A stretch of DNA of 64,000 bases from Hyphomonadaceae bacterium (GCA_024743315.1 JANSWU010000003.1:372001-436000); one strand, 5' to 3'; shown: positions 33,169 through 44,151, numbered from the stretch's first letter. Notes: generated by a model not told the origin, from the sequence alone. Program-made: numbers and translations.

Positions 33169-33903
33169 CTATTCAGCCGCCCGGGTAAAAATCGCTTCCA
33201 GCGAGCGCAGGTTCATGCCGTTTTTGAGATAATTATCGGGCGTCAGGTTCACTGCCTTGATCATCGCGCGCTCGATTCGTGTGTTGCCCTGCTCATCCGG
33301 GACCAGATCAAAATCGATAATGTTGATACAGCCCGTATCCTGCTCGAATCCCGCGCTCGCGCCCAGGGGCGCGCCAATCGCCCAGGCGAGGATCATGCGA
33401 TTGACCACCTCATGCGCCACCAATAGCGCTGAAGCCCAACCCGGGCGGGATAAAAGCCCCTTCAAGCCATCCTCGATCCGATCCATGGCATCGGAAAACT
33501 TTTCGCCGCCTTCGAGAAAAGTCGCGCCGGGCTGACCGGCCTGTTCGAACTGGAACGTCATGGTCGCGGCCAAGTGCTCAGGCGATTTGAAGTCAATATA
33601 CTGTCCGGACCGCAATTCCTGAAACCGGCTTTCGAATTCGAGCTCGGGCGGGTCGAGGTCATGCTGCGCCAAAACGATTTCTGCGGTTTCCTGCGTCCGC
33701 CTCAGCCCCGTGTGAAAGGCGAGATCAAGCTTCACATCAGATAAGGCAATCCCGGCCGAAACGGCTTCAGCGCGCCCTTCCTCGGTGAGATAAGCAATTG
33801 AGGGATCCTGCGCCGCGCGCACTTCCGGTGAAGTGTAGTCGACGAAGCCATGGCGCATCAAATAGAGCCGCCGTCGCCCTGTTGTTCCGGGAAGTGCGCC
33901 CAT
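33169..33903 (-). CDS. Histidine phosphatase family protein
   Basis: The 244-residue protein has the phosphoglycerate-mutase-type motif YLMRHGFVDY (Arg17, His18 nucleophile) and a second His in VAHEVVNRMILAWA. The TGLRRTQETAEIVL strand supplies the second Arg. The family removes phosphate from small molecules or proteins; the substrate is unknown. It lies 36 bases downstream of the CaiB-type gene in the same direction, and its transcript can end at the terminator at 32989-33015. Confidence 0.9.
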   Translation of the reverse strand: MGALPGTTGRRRLYLMRHGFVDYTSPEVRAAQDPSIAYLTEEGRAEAVSAGIALSDVKLDLAFHTGLRRTQETAEIVLAQHDLDPPELEFESRFQELRSGQYIDFKSPEHLAATMTFQFEQAGQPGATFLEGGEKFSDAMDRIEDGLKGLLSRPGWASALLVAHEVVNRMILAWAIGAPLGASAGFEQDTGCINIIDFDLVPDEQGNTRIERAMIKAVNLTPDNYLKNGMNLRSLEAIFTRAAE

Positions 33904-33939
33904 GACTGATCTCCGCTGATGCTGACTGGACCCTCGCCT

Positions 33940-35034
33940 TTAAGCGATTCCCCAATCCTTGAGCACCTCTTCCTGATGTTCGCCAATGCCGGCCGGTTTG
34001 CCTTGAATAGCGCCCGGTGTTTTGGAGAAACGCGGCGCCGGGCCAGGCTGAACGACCCCGTCAATCGTCTCAAACGTGCCGCGATCGACATTGTGCTTAT
34101 AAGTCGGGGCTTCTACCATGGACAGAACAGGTGCAAAACAGATATCGGTACCTTCCATGATTTCGCACCACTGATCTCGCGTTTTCGTCTTGATCACCGC
34201 CATCAATTTTTCTTTTAAATCCGGCCACTTGGAGCGATCCATTTGCGCTTGGAAGTCAGGATCCGTGAGGCCTGCCTTTTCCACGAGAAGGGCGTAGAAT
34301 TGCGGTTCAATCGACCCGATTGAGACCCATTTTCCATCCGAACACTCATACGTATCATAGAAATGCGCGCCGCCATCGAGGAGATTGGCTTCGCGCTCAT
34401 CGGTCCAGAGCCCCATCGCGCGCATGCCATAAAACATTGTGGCGAGGGATGCCGCGCCATCCGACATGGCACAATCAATGACTTGCCCTTCGCCGCCATT
34501 CTTGACGTTTATGATCGCCGCCAGCAGCCCCATTGCTAGATACAGGGCACCGCCGCCATAATCGCCGATCAGGTTCAAAGGTGGGCGTGGTCGCCCGTCT
34601 TTGTCGCCCATGGCATGTAAGGCGCCAGTGATAGCGATATAATTCAAATCATGACCCGCCGAATGGCTCAGCGCGCCGTGCTGTCCCCATCCCGTCATCC
34701 GGCCATAAACGAGCTTCGGATTGCGGGCGAGCACCTGATCAGGCCCCAAACCATTGCGTTCCATGACACCCGGACGAAAGCCCTCGATCAAAGCATCCGC
34801 CTTTTCGAGGAGTTTGAGCGCGGTTTCACGGTCGGCCTCATCCTTGAGATTCAGGGCAATTGACCGGCGCCCGCGGCTCATCACGTCGGTGGGGTTGCCC
34901 GGACGGGGTTTGCCAGCGCGATCTATCCGAACAACATCGGCCCCCATATCACTCAGCAACATGCCGCAAAACGGGCCTGGCCCGATGCCTGCAAATTCCA
35001 CGATTTTGACGCCTGAAAGTGGTCCTTGTGCCAT
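33940..35034 (-). CDS. CaiB/BaiF family CoA-transferase (alpha-methylacyl-CoA racemase-like)
   Basis: The 364-residue protein matches the family III CoA-transferase fold, with [20 protein letters not shown] at the start. It has the [13 protein letters not shown] and [20 protein letters not shown] segments and [17 protein letters not shown], which carries the His-Asp pair used by alpha-methylacyl-CoA racemases. It probably epimerises branched acyl-CoAs for beta-oxidation. CoA transfer remains possible because the families are alike. Confidence 0.88.
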   Translation of the reverse strand: MAQGPLSGVKIVEFAGIGPGPFCGMLLSDMGADVVRIDRAGKPRPGNPTDVMSRGRRSIALNLKDEADRETALKLLEKADALIEGFRPGVMERNGLGPDQVLARNPKLVYGRMTGWGQHGALSHSAGHDLNYIAITGALHAMGDKDGRPRPPLNLIGDYGGGALYLAMGLLAAIINVKNGGEGQVIDCAMSDGAASLATMFYGMRAMGLWTDEREANLLDGGAHFYDTYECSDGKWVSIGSIEPQFYALLVEKAGLTDPDFQAQMDRSKWPDLKEKLMAVIKTKTRDQWCEIMEGTDICFAPVLSMVEAPTYKHNVDRGTFETIDGVVQPGPAPRFSKTPGAIQGKPAGIGEHQEEVLKDWGIA

Positions 35035-35141
35035 TTTCCGTTCCCTCCGAGCCGGGCTAATTTTCCTCTAGATCAACCAGACCTTAAGACTCAACAGGGC
35101 AAAGAAAAGGCCTGACGCAACGTCGACTGAGGGATGCCCAA

Positions 35142-36335
35142 ATGTTCAATGAGCAAAGCTTTGATGCGCCGGTCATGCACGTCGTATCCGAGAGCCCTCG
35201 CCTCGAAATGTTGCAGGCGCGCCTGCGTCAGGTCGGCATTCGACCGGTGCCGGTGCGGGGGAAGTATTTACCACCGGATTCTGCGCCAGCCTTGATCGAT
35301 TTGCTGACACGCGAACTTGAGATCGCAAACACCGACAAGAGACTGGTTGTTTCGCTTGGTCGCGAGCACCATACGCTTGAGCGAAGCGATATTCACCTGA
35401 CTGATATTTCTCAGCTGGCCTCCCTGCCCGCACGGATCGCAATTCGTCAGCGCGAACAGCAGCGCCGCCGCGAAATCAAGCTGAGAGCAGAAACGCTGAG
35501 CAAGTTTGGTGTATCGGCGCCAAATCCTCAAACCACGCAGCGCCAACGTCTGCTTTGGCTGGGCAATGACGCGCCATTCCTTAATGCGCTCAAATCCAAT
35601 CTTAAAGACGCCCATATCAATTTGGTCGCCGCGATCAGCCGCCTGACCGCAGAAGACTATCTTGAGAGCGGACGGTTCAAGACCCTGGTTCTTTGTCCGG
35701 CAAAACCGGATGATGAAGCCGCGAAATTATTGGCCCGTATCAAGCATTTGCCGCTGGTTCAAACGCCACAAGTCATTCTGCTGGCACGCCCGAAGGTAGC
35801 TCCTCAAATGGCCAAGGAGCATCTTTCACAAGCCGATCAAATTTTGGATGTTGGCGACGATATTGATGCCGTTGCTCATCGCTTGCTGGCGTTGTGCACC
35901 GAACCCAGTTTGAAAACCGAGAACGTGTTCGCGTTGAATTCTGCGGCACAGGATTCGGCGACTGGCCTGATGTCTCGCGAGTACCTTGAGTCCCATTTGC
36001 AAGCGCAGATGGAGCAAGCGGATCAGTTAGCCACGCCCTTATCGATTATTTCCATCGACCTGAAAGATGGTGAGGATTTGAAAGCTGTCGCACGCTCCAT
36101 CAAGGGCCTGTTGCGCGACACCGATCTCGCGGCGCGTCTCGACGCCAAACATATCTGTGTAACGCTTCCTGATACCCAATATCGCGGCGCCGTTGTGCTT
36201 GCACGCCGGATCGAGGAAGCCCTCGAGCGGTCCGTGAATTGGCGAGTCATTGAACGCCGTCAATTTCATACTCTGAAAACCCTGCTTGGCGGTTTGACCG
36301 CGCGCTCTGGACTATCAACCAAACGCTCCGCTTAG
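35142..36335 (+). CDS. Degenerate GGDEF protein with receiver-like domains
   Basis: The 397-residue protein has two N-terminal segments resembling response-regulator folds (~1-110 and ~135-245; RLLWLGNDAPFLNALKSNLK, LVLCPAKPDDEAAKLLARI). A GGDEF-like C-terminus runs from ~268 (DSATGLMSREYLESHLQAQM). The signature is replaced by ARLDAKH, so diguanylate cyclase activity is unlikely. CVTLPDTQYRGAVVLARRIE keeps the rest of the fold. It could be a c-di-GMP effector or a scaffold. It is convergent with mfd, overlapping by 4 bases. Confidence 0.75.
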   Translation: MFNEQSFDAPVMHVVSESPRLEMLQARLRQVGIRPVPVRGKYLPPDSAPALIDLLTRELEIANTDKRLVVSLGREHHTLERSDIHLTDISQLASLPARIAIRQREQQRRREIKLRAETLSKFGVSAPNPQTTQRQRLLWLGNDAPFLNALKSNLKDAHINLVAAISRLTAEDYLESGRFKTLVLCPAKPDDEAAKLLARIKHLPLVQTPQVILLARPKVAPQMAKEHLSQADQILDVGDDIDAVAHRLLALCTEPSLKTENVFALNSAAQDSATGLMSREYLESHLQAQMEQADQLATPLSIISIDLKDGEDLKAVARSIKGLLRDTDLAARLDAKHICVTLPDTQYRGAVVLARRIEEALERSVNWRVIERRQFHTLKTLLGGLTARSGLSTKRSA

Positions 36336-39300
36336 GCTGGAACACTCGCGGTCGCTTGCAATTCCTTGAGCAAGCCTTTGACCGCGCTGATCCGCGCTTT
36401 CGCTTCGACCGGGACGCCCATCACCACCAGCTTGGAATCCGGGCGTAGTTTCATCTTGCCGGGCCGAGATCGCACCAGCATCATCAATTGCGCCGGATCG
36501 ACGCTCGTATCGTCCCGGAACGTGACGACGACGCCTTTCGGACCGGCATCCAGTTTTGAGATGCCGAGCGATTTGCACATCACTTTCACGGCGGTGACGT
36601 CGAGCAATTGCTTGGTTGCTTCCGGCAGAGGTCCAAAACGGTCGATCAGTTCTGCTGCAAAGGCCTCACGCTCTTGTTCAGTCGTTAGATCGGCGAGGCG
36701 GCGATATAGGCCAAGCCGCACGCCGAGATCCTCGACATAGCCATCCGGGATGAGAACGGAGAGGCCGAGATTGATCTGCGGCGACCACTCATCTGCGACT
36801 TCTTCATCCGTATTGGAGCCTGATTGCAGCGCTTTAACCGCGTCTTCGAGCATCTGTTGATACAGCTCGACCCCCACTTCTTTGACATGCCCCGATTGCT
36901 GATCGCCCAGAAGATTGCCGCCGCCGCGCATATCGAGGTCATGGCTCGCCAATTGGAAGCCAGCTCCGAGACTGTCCAGAGATTGCAAGACCCGCAGACG
37001 CCGCTCCGCGGTTGGAGAGATCACGCGGTCCGCCGGCGTTGTCAGATAAGCGTACGCGCGCAGCTTGGAACGCCCGACGCGCCCCCTGAGCTGGTAAAGC
37101 TGCGCCAGACCAAACCGGTCGGCTTTATGGATGACGAGCGTATTAGCGCGCGGAATGTCGAGCCCACTTTCGACAATCGTCGTCGACAGCAAGACGTCAT
37201 ATTCGCCCTCGTAAAAGGCGGTCATCAAGTCCTCGAGTTCGCCAGACGGCATTTGGCCATGCGCCACACAGAACTTCACCTCGGGCACATTCGCCTTGAG
37301 GAAATTCTCAAGATAATCGAGGTCTGTGATGCGCGGGGCGACATAATAACTTTGCCCACCGCGATATTTCTCTCTGAGCAAAGCCTCGCGGATGGTCACC
37401 GTATCGAACTCGGTGACATAGGTCCGCACGGCGAGTCGGTCGACGGGCGGGGTGGCGATGATGGAGAGATCGCGAATGCCCGTCAGCGCCATTTGCAGCG
37501 TCCGCGGGATCGGCGTTGCGGACAGGGTCAGCACATGAACATCGGCCTTCAGCTCTTTTAGCCGCTCTTTGTGCTTCACCCCAAAGCGTTGCTCTTCGTC
37601 GACCACGAGCAAACCAAGACGCTTGAACTCGACATTCTTGGCGAGCAGCGCATGCGTGCCGACAACGACATCGACCGTGCCATTGGCCATGCCGGCTTTG
37701 GTCTCACTCGCCTCTTTCGCCGATACGAAGCGCGAGAGCGGCCGCACGTTCAAGGGCCAGCCCGCAAACCGCTCTGCAAACGTGTTGTAATGCTGACGCG
37801 CCAGCAACGTGGTCGGCGCGATAACCGCGACTTGCTGCCCCGCCATGGCGGAAACGAAGGCCGCCCGCAGCGCCACTTCTGTCTTTCCAAACCCGACATC
37901 GCCGCAAACCAGACGATCCATCGGCTTGCCAGAGGACAGGTCACCGAGCACGTCTTCGATCGCATTGAGCTGATCATCGGTCTCTTCATATGGGAAGCGC
38001 GCGGCGAATTCCTCATACAGCCCATCGCCGGTGATCACCGCGTCGGCCTTTTTCATCTCCCGGGCAGCGGCGATCGCCATCAGCTCGGCTGCCATTTCCA
38101 GGATCTTCTTCTTGGCGCGGGCCTTGCGGGTCTGCCAGCCGACCCCGCCAAGCGCATCAATGGCGCTCTCAGCGTCTTCACTGCCATAGCGGCTGATCAG
38201 ATCAATATTCTCAACCGGTAGGAAGACTTTGTCGCCTTTGGCATAGCCAAGCTCCAGGCAATCATGCGCAGCGCCTGCAAGATCGAGAGTCTTCAGACCT
38301 TCATATCGCCCGACACCATGATCAACATGCACGACCAGGTCGCCCGGATTGAGGCTGCCCGATTCGGCAATGAAGTTCGCCGCCTTACGCTTTCGACGCG
38401 GCGCGGCAAGCCGATCGCCGAGAATGTCCGGCTCGCCGATAATGATCAGGTCATCGGTCTCAAACCCAGATTCCAGGGGCAGTTCGCAAATCGCAATCTC
38501 CGCCTTTTGAGCGGCCTCTAGCGAGTACACCCGGGTCGCATCTGGCAGGCCATGATCCTCCAGCACGCCTTCAAGCCGGCTCGCGGATCCGTCTGTCCAG
38601 GCCCCAAACACGACCGATTTCCCGCTCGCATGCACGCGCTTAGCGTGCTGGGCTGCGACCTCGAAAATGTTGACCTCGGGTTGGGCCCGCTCCGGGGCGA
38701 AGTCGCGTCCTTGTACGCCGCCGAGATCGATCCCGCCTTCACCGCTGCCAGCATGAAAGCGCGCGACGCCCCGACTTTGCAGCGCGGCAGAGAGTTGCTG
38801 TTCCGTCAGATAAAGATGCTCTGGCGCCAGCACCCTCGCCTGGCGCTCCTCTCCAGCTGCCTCGAGGCGGGCGGCATAATAATCCTTGGCTTGCGCCAGG
38901 CGTTCGCTCGCCGCTTCGGCGGACAACGCCCCAAGCCCGATCAGGGCATTTGGCCCGATATAATCAAACAATGTGTCGAGATGGGTGTGGAAGAGCGGCA
39001 GCCAGCCTTCAATGCCGCCGCGCCGGATTTCAGCGCGCGCCGCTTCATACATGGGATCGCCAACCGGAGACCCGAGCTCGGCTAGATAACGCTCACGGAA
39101 CAGGCCGAGCGTCTCCTGATTGAACAGGATCTCGGAGACCGGCGCGAGCGCGACGCGATTGAGGGGTCGGGTCGAGATCTGCGTTTCGGGATCAAACGCC
39201 TTGATGGTTTCGATCTCGTCGCCGAACAGGTCAAGCCGAACCGGCTCCTCACCGGTCGGCGGATAGATGTCGACCTTGCCGCCCCGGATCGAATACTCGC

Positions 39301-39784
39301 CCTTCTCAGAGACCGACGCAACTCGCACATAACCGTTAATTGACAGGTATGAGGTCAGCTCGTCCTGTTGGATCCGTCCCCCGGTATAAACCGACAAAGA
39401 GCTTGCCCGCATGGTTTCTACGGGGGGGACCTTTTGGACCAGAGAACTGGCAGTGGTGATGACTAGGCAAGGCTCGGCATTGGCGGCCCGCTGCGCCAGC
39501 CGGGCCAGCGCCGCACAGCGCGCCGCAGCAACTGCCGGCGACGGACTGACCCGATCATAAGGCAGGACATCCCAGCCCGGCAGCCGGACGGTCTCCAGGG
39601 CGGGACGAAAGAATTGCGCCAGTTTCAGCGCGGTCGCGGCCTGCTTGTCGTCACGCGCGACGTAGAGCGCCGCGCTACCCCGCGCTTCCAGCGCCTCGAT
39701 GAGACGCAGAATATCGACCCCGAAGGGCGCGCCATAGACAGCGGCCGGACTGTTGAGATTGGCAAGAAGTGAGGCCGAACTCAT
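36332..39784 (-). CDS. mfd: Transcription-repair coupling factor
   Basis: The 1150-residue DNA translocase removes RNA polymerase stalled at lesions and recruits UvrA. It contains UvrB-like N-terminal domains, the RNA-polymerase-interacting domain ([20 protein letters not shown]), superfamily 2 helicase motifs ([56 protein letters not shown]) and the C-terminal TRCF domain. The start at 39784 ([10 protein letters not shown]) gives the family N-terminus; a start 60 bases upstream would overlap the DnaA-box region. The length is normal. Confidence 0.96.
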   Translation of the reverse strand: MSSASLLANLNSPAAVYGAPFGVDILRLIEALEARGSAALYVARDDKQAATALKLAQFFRPALETVRLPGWDVLPYDRVSPSPAVAAARCAALARLAQRAANAEPCLVITTASSLVQKVPPVETMRASSLSVYTGGRIQQDELTSYLSINGYVRVASVSEKGEYSIRGGKVDIYPPTGEEPVRLDLFGDEIETIKAFDPETQISTRPLNRVALAPVSEILFNQETLGLFRERYLAELGSPVGDPMYEAARAEIRRGGIEGWLPLFHTHLDTLFDYIGPNALIGLGALSAEAASERLAQAKDYYAARLEAAGEERQARVLAPEHLYLTEQQLSAALQSRGVARFHAGSGEGGIDLGGVQGRDFAPERAQPEVNIFEVAAQHAKRVHASGKSVVFGAWTDGSASRLEGVLEDHGLPDATRVYSLEAAQKAEIAICELPLESGFETDDLIIIGEPDILGDRLAAPRRKRKAANFIAESGSLNPGDLVVHVDHGVGRYEGLKTLDLAGAAHDCLELGYAKGDKVFLPVENIDLISRYGSEDAESAIDALGGVGWQTRKARAKKKILEMAAELMAIAAAREMKKADAVITGDGLYEEFAARFPYEETDDQLNAIEDVLGDLSSGKPMDRLVCGDVGFGKTEVALRAAFVSAMAGQQVAVIAPTTLLARQHYNTFAERFAGWPLNVRPLSRFVSAKEASETKAGMANGTVDVVVGTHALLAKNVEFKRLGLLVVDEEQRFGVKHKERLKELKADVHVLTLSATPIPRTLQMALTGIRDLSIIATPPVDRLAVRTYVTEFDTVTIREALLREKYRGGQSYYVAPRITDLDYLENFLKANVPEVKFCVAHGQMPSGELEDLMTAFYEGEYDVLLSTTIVESGLDIPRANTLVIHKADRFGLAQLYQLRGRVGRSKLRAYAYLTTPADRVISPTAERRLRVLQSLDSLGAGFQLASHDLDMRGGGNLLGDQQSGHVKEVGVELYQQMLEDAVKALQSGSNTDEEVADEWSPQINLGLSVLIPDGYVEDLGVRLGLYRRLADLTTEQEREAFAAELIDRFGPLPEATKQLLDVTAVKVMCKSLGISKLDAGPKGVVVTFRDDTSVDPAQLMMLVRSRPGKMKLRPDSKLVVMGVPVEAKARISAVKGLLKELQATASVPA

Positions 39785-39876
39785 GGCAGCAGATTCCAAT
39801 CGACGAAGCTTCAGGTTGCGCGCGAAGGGCGCTACATAACGCATTGTTGGTGAAAGGCCAGAGATCGCTCTGCGGC

Positions 39877-39908
39877 TTATTCACAGCGCCCCGGACTTTT
39901 GTGGATAA
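39877..39908. promoter_or_regulatory. Two inverted DnaA-box-like sites upstream of dnaB
   Basis: TTATTCACA (39877-39885) matches the DnaA box TTATCCACA at 8 of 9 positions. TGTGGATAA (39900-39908) is its exact reverse complement. They face each other 14 bases apart in the 195-base gap between mfd and dnaB, suggesting DnaA-controlled transcription of dnaB. Confidence 0.5.
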
Positions 39909-39979
39909 ATGGGTTTTTCGCAGGGAGCATCTGCGCCAAAGGACTGCCCCAGCGCACAATTTATGGTTAAGACGGCGCG

Positions 39980-41482
39980 ATGAGCAATGCGATCGCCCCT
40001 CTTCATTCTCCGGAAGATGCCGGACCAGAATTACCCCATAACCTGTCCGCTGAAGCGGCGGTGATTGGATCTATTCTGTATGACAATAACGCGTTCCAGC
40101 GCGTCTCCGACATCCTGCGCCCGTCGGACTTTTATGCCCCGGCGCATCAGGAAATCTTCGACGCTTGCCAGATGCTGATCCAGAATGGCCGGGTCGCGGA
40201 TGGGGTCACCTTGCGTGAGCAGTTTGAGAAAGATGAGCGTCTGACCCAGATTGGCGGCGCGCAATATCTTGCCGACCTGCTCGACAGCGCCGCTTTCGGT
40301 CCAGAGGTCCAGGACTATGCCCGGATCATCCGTGATCTCGCCATGCGTCGTGAGCTGATCAATATCGGTGCCGGCGTTCAATCGCGCGCCCAGCATCATG
40401 ACCGCGATGTCGATGGCACCCAGCAGATAGAGTTGGCGGAGCGCGAACTTTTCTCGCTGGCCGAACGTGGTTCAACCGGGCGCGGCTTCTCGACCTTCTC
40501 AGAGGCGCTCACTGAATCGCTGCAAATGGCTGAAGCGGCGTTTAAACGCGAAGGCAAGATTGCCGGGATCGCGACACGACTGGATGATCTCGATCATAAA
40601 ATGGGCGGGTTGCACAAGTCGGACTTGATCATCTTGGCCGGACGTCCCTCGATGGGGAAAACCTCGCTGGTCACCAATATCGCCTATAATGTTGCCGCCG
40701 ATTATCGCGGGGAGAAACAGGAAGACGGCTCGACCAAGACGATTGAAGGCGGCAAGGTCGCCTTCTTCTCGCTCGAAATGTCATCAGAACAATTGGCGAC
40801 CCGGATCCTCGCCGAGCGAACCAGCATTAATGCCCACAAGATTCGCCAGGGTGATCTCGACAAACATGATTTCGAGACCCTCCGAGAAGCCACAGAAGAG
40901 CTGCAAAACCTGCCGCTTTACATTGACGATCAGGGCGGCATTTCGGTCAGCCAGCTCGCCGCCCGGGCCCGTCGCCTGCAGCGCTCCACAGGGATCGACC
41001 TGATCATTATCGACTATTTGCAACTGCTGACCGGCACGTCCGGCAAGTCAGATGTCAACCGGGTCCAGGAAATCACTCAGATAACCACGACGCTGAAAGC
41101 CTTGGCGAAAGAGCTGAATGTGCCGGTGATCGCTTTGTCGCAGCTATCGCGTCAGGTCGAACAGCGCGATGACAAGCGCCCGCAACTCTCAGACCTTCGG
41201 GAATCGGGCTCGATCGAACAGGATGCCGACGTGGTGATGTTCGTTTATCGCGAGAGTTATTACCTCGAGCGCACCGAACCGCAGGCTGATGGTGGTGACC
41301 CGGCTGCGGCAGACAAATGGGCGGCGTGGCGTCAGCGCATGGACGAGGTTTATGGCACGGCCGAAGTGATCCTCGGCAAGCAACGCCACGGTCCGATCGG
41401 GAAAGTCGTGCTTTCGTTCGACGCAAATGTCACGCGTTTCGGCAATTTGGCGCGCCCGTCCCAAGGCGGATTTGACGAATAG
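39980..41482 (+). CDS. dnaB: Replicative DNA helicase DnaB
   Basis: The 500-residue hexameric helicase unwinds DNA at the replication fork. The N-terminal domain starts around SAEAAVIGSILYDNNAFQRV and the RecA-like C-terminal domain has Walker A GRPSMGKTSL (221-230), IIIDYLQLL (Walker B) and SQLSRQVEQRDDKRPQLSDL (DnaB motif 4). The residues after DADVVMFVYRESYY are typical of the family. It is divergent from mfd, with two DnaA boxes upstream, and precedes alr by 38 bases. Confidence 0.97.
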   Translation: MSNAIAPLHSPEDAGPELPHNLSAEAAVIGSILYDNNAFQRVSDILRPSDFYAPAHQEIFDACQMLIQNGRVADGVTLREQFEKDERLTQIGGAQYLADLLDSAAFGPEVQDYARIIRDLAMRRELINIGAGVQSRAQHHDRDVDGTQQIELAERELFSLAERGSTGRGFSTFSEALTESLQMAEAAFKREGKIAGIATRLDDLDHKMGGLHKSDLIILAGRPSMGKTSLVTNIAYNVAADYRGEKQEDGSTKTIEGGKVAFFSLEMSSEQLATRILAERTSINAHKIRQGDLDKHDFETLREATEELQNLPLYIDDQGGISVSQLAARARRLQRSTGIDLIIIDYLQLLTGTSGKSDVNRVQEITQITTTLKALAKELNVPVIALSQLSRQVEQRDDKRPQLSDLRESGSIEQDADVVMFVYRESYYLERTEPQADGGDPAAADKWAAWRQRMDEVYGTAEVILGKQRHGPIGKVVLSFDANVTRFGNLARPSQGGFDE

Positions 41483-41520
41483 GCCTTACAAGTGCCGCAA
41501 AGCGTTGTAATCGGGCCGGT

Positions 41521-42597
41521 ATGAGCCTCCGTCCGCGCGCCCATATCCATTTGTCGAGCATCGCCTACAATTGGCGAGCCATCAAAGCTGCGCAGGTCAC
41601 TGGCATCACCGGAGCGGTGATCAAAGCCGACGCCTATGGACATGGCTTAAGGGAAGTCGCCGAGACTTTGCATGATGCTGGCTGCGATCATTTTTTTGTC
41701 GCCCATGCGTTTGAAGCCGAAGCCACCCGCGCGACCTTAGGCAGCCATCCGAACATTTACGTGCTCAACGGCCCTTCGCCGGATGAGGAAGCGCTGTACC
41801 GTGAGAACGCGCTCATTCCAGTGATCAATTCCAGCTTTCAGTTCCGAACCATGGCCGATTGGCTGGTCGATGGCGTGAAAATGCCGCGCGGTTACGCGCT
41901 GCACTTCGATACCGGGATGAACCGATTGGGCCTACCGGCGAAGGATACAAGCGAACTCGCAGATGCCAGTGCTGCACAGGCGCCCGTCCTGATCATGTCT
42001 CATCTCGCCTGCTCTGAAGATTCCGGGTCCGCGATGAATGCGCACCAGGCAGAACAATTGAAGACGATATCAGACGCCTTCCCGAACGTACCATTGAGTC
42101 TCGCCAATTCAGGTGGGGTCTGGCTCGGCCTGGATTATCACCACGCCCTCACCCGCCCCGGCATCGCGCTCTATGGCGGTGGACATCCGCCAGAAGGCCT
42201 GGTCTTGAAGCCTGGGCTGACGCTGGAAGCACCGATCCTGCAAGTGCGCCAACTCGCAGCCGGGGAAACGGTCGGCTATGGAGGCAGCTGGCGCGCCATC
42301 GCCCCGACCCTGATTGCGACCCTCGCGATTGGATATGGCGATGGCTTCCCCCGATCGGCGTCAAATAAAGGCTTTGTCAGCCTGGGCGGCAAACGCTGCC
42401 CTATTTTAGGCCGAGTTTCGATGGATTTGATTACAATTGATGTCACCCAGGCGTCAGATCTTGCCAGGCCAGGTGTTTACGGCCAATTGATCGGGCCGGA
42501 CGCGCCGCTAGAAGAACAAGCCGCCCTCGCGGGCACGATTGGATACGAACTCACCACAGGACTCACGCCTCGTGTCAAACGCATCTACCAAAGCTAA
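41521..42597 (+). CDS. alr: Alanine racemase
   Basis: The 358-residue PLP enzyme makes D-alanine for peptidoglycan. The PLP Lys35 is in AVIKADAYGHG, and the catalytic Tyr of the C-terminal domain is in ETVGYGGSWRA. HFDTGMNRLGLPA and GRVSMDLITIDVT are also present. It follows dnaB by 38 bases, an order seen in related genomes. Its end overlaps mlaE by 26 bases. Confidence 0.95.
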   Translation: MSLRPRAHIHLSSIAYNWRAIKAAQVTGITGAVIKADAYGHGLREVAETLHDAGCDHFFVAHAFEAEATRATLGSHPNIYVLNGPSPDEEALYRENALIPVINSSFQFRTMADWLVDGVKMPRGYALHFDTGMNRLGLPAKDTSELADASAAQAPVLIMSHLACSEDSGSAMNAHQAEQLKTISDAFPNVPLSLANSGGVWLGLDYHHALTRPGIALYGGGHPPEGLVLKPGLTLEAPILQVRQLAAGETVGYGGSWRAIAPTLIATLAIGYGDGFPRSASNKGFVSLGGKRCPILGRVSMDLITIDVTQASDLARPGVYGQLIGPDAPLEEQAALAGTIGYELTTGLTPRVKRIYQS

Positions 42598-43387
42598 AGG
42601 GGGCTTCCCCAATCCGCTGCAATGGCTGGGCGCCGCGACGCTCGGCATGTTAGGTGAGGTTGGTCGGCTTTCTATTTTTACCGGCAAAACCATCGGCGCG
42701 AGCTTTAGTCCGCGCTGGTATCCGGCCCAGATCATTCGCCAGATGATTGCGATCGGCTTTTATAGCCTGCCCGTGGTCGGCCTGTCGGCGGTGTTTATCG
42801 GGGCCGCGCTGGCGCTGAACATCTATTCCGGTGGCAGCCGCTTCGGCGCCGAGCAGTTCGTTCCGAATATTGTGGTCCTCGGCATCACCCGCGAACTTGG
42901 CGTGACCATTACCGGCCTGATGCTGGCCGGGCGCGTCTCAGCCGGGATCGCCGCTGAAATTGGCGCCATGCGGGTGACGGAGCAAATCGATGCCCTGAAA
43001 ACGTTGAGCGCCAATCCGTTCCGCTACCTTTATGCACCTCGTTTCCTCGCCGGTATCCTGACCTTGCCCATGCTGGTCATTGTTGCTGACATTATCGGTG
43101 TCATGGGCGGTTGGGCGGTCAGCACATTGGGCCTCGGTTTCGACTCGACCACCTATTTGCGCAACACGCTTGACTTCCTGACCTGGGAAGATGTCACGGT
43201 CGGCCTGATCAAAGCGGTCGTCTTTGGCGGCGTGATTGCCATACTCGGCTGTTATCACGGCGACAAATCAACGGCAGGCGCGACCGGCGTCGGCCGGGCG
43301 GCGACGTTCGCTATGGTTGGCGCAGCCGTTCTAATTCTCGCCTTCAACTATCTCATTTCAACGGTTCTGGTGGATTTCGGATCATGA
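42572..43387 (+). CDS. mlaE: ABC transporter permease MlaE
   Basis: The 271-residue inner-membrane permease matches the MlaE family: MIAIGFYSLPVVGLSAVFIG, ITRELGVTITGLMLAGRVSA, AEIGAMRVTEQIDALKTL and RFLAGILTLPMLVIVADIIG, with five or six membrane segments. With MlaF it moves phospholipids toward or from MlaD. The start is uncertain: a GTG at 42572 with AGGA about 10 bases upstream is preferred over a TTG at 42539; both overlap alr. It ends 4 bases into mlaF. Confidence 0.9.
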   Translation: MSNASTKAKGGFPNPLQWLGAATLGMLGEVGRLSIFTGKTIGASFSPRWYPAQIIRQMIAIGFYSLPVVGLSAVFIGAALALNIYSGGSRFGAEQFVPNIVVLGITRELGVTITGLMLAGRVSAGIAAEIGAMRVTEQIDALKTLSANPFRYLYAPRFLAGILTLPMLVIVADIIGVMGGWAVSTLGLGFDSTTYLRNTLDFLTWEDVTVGLIKAVVFGGVIAILGCYHGDKSTAGATGVGRAATFAMVGAAVLILAFNYLISTVLVDFGS

Positions 43388-44151
43388 GCACGGGCCCGCT
43401 TCTCGAACTGAAAGACGTTCACAAATCCTTTGGTCCCAAACAGGTACTGAAAGGCGTGAACCTGGACGTCGCGCCTGGCCAATCCTTGGTGATTCTCGGC
43501 GGATCGGGATCAGGTAAGTCGGTCATGCTGAAGAACGCGCTCGGTCTGATGACACCAAATCAGGGGCAAATCCTATTCGATGGCGAAGATGTCACGCACG
43601 ATCAGGGCAAAACGCGCGAAGCCATGCGCGCTCGGATCGGCATGCTGTTTCAGTCAGGGGCTTTATTCGATTCGCTCACCGTTTGGGAAAATATCGCCTT
43701 CCGGCTCCTCAATGCCGATGGTATCTCCCGCAAAGACGCCAAAGAACGCGCGATCGATTCTTTGCGACAGGTCCGGCTTGGCTCGGATGTCGCCGATCTC
43801 ACACCAGCGGAGATCTCCGGCGGCATGCAAAAACGCGTTGGCCTCGCCCGCGCCATTGTCTCCAAGCCGGAATTGATCTTCTTTGATGAGCCGACCACAG
43901 GGCTCGATCCGATTACCGCTGATGCAATCAATGACCTCATCGTCGAGCAAACCAAGGCGCTTGGGGCCGCGGCCATTTCGATCACGCATGACATGGCCAG
44001 CGCCCGTAAAATCGCGGATGAGATCGCCATGCTGTTCGAAGGCAAGATTATCTGGCGTGGCCCGGCCAGTCAGATCGACCATAGCGGCAATGATTATGTC
44101 GACCAATTCGTCCATGGCCGCGCCGAAGGGCCCATCCAGCCGTCGCTTTAG
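43384..44151 (+). CDS. mlaF: ABC transporter ATP-binding protein MlaF
   Basis: The 255-residue ATPase drives the Mla lipid transporter. It has Walker A GGSGSGKSVM (39-48), the signature AEISGGMQKRVGLARAI, Walker B LIFFDEPTTGLDP and the H-loop SITHDMASA. The methionine in SGGMQKR is typical of MlaF. The start overlaps mlaE by 4 bases. A degenerate repeat cluster follows the gene. Confidence 0.95.
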   Translation: MSTGPLLELKDVHKSFGPKQVLKGVNLDVAPGQSLVILGGSGSGKSVMLKNALGLMTPNQGQILFDGEDVTHDQGKTREAMRARIGMLFQSGALFDSLTVWENIAFRLLNADGISRKDAKERAIDSLRQVRLGSDVADLTPAEISGGMQKRVGLARAIVSKPELIFFDEPTTGLDPITADAINDLIVEQTKALGAAAISITHDMASARKIADEIAMLFEGKIIWRGPASQIDHSGNDYVDQFVHGRAEGPIQPSL

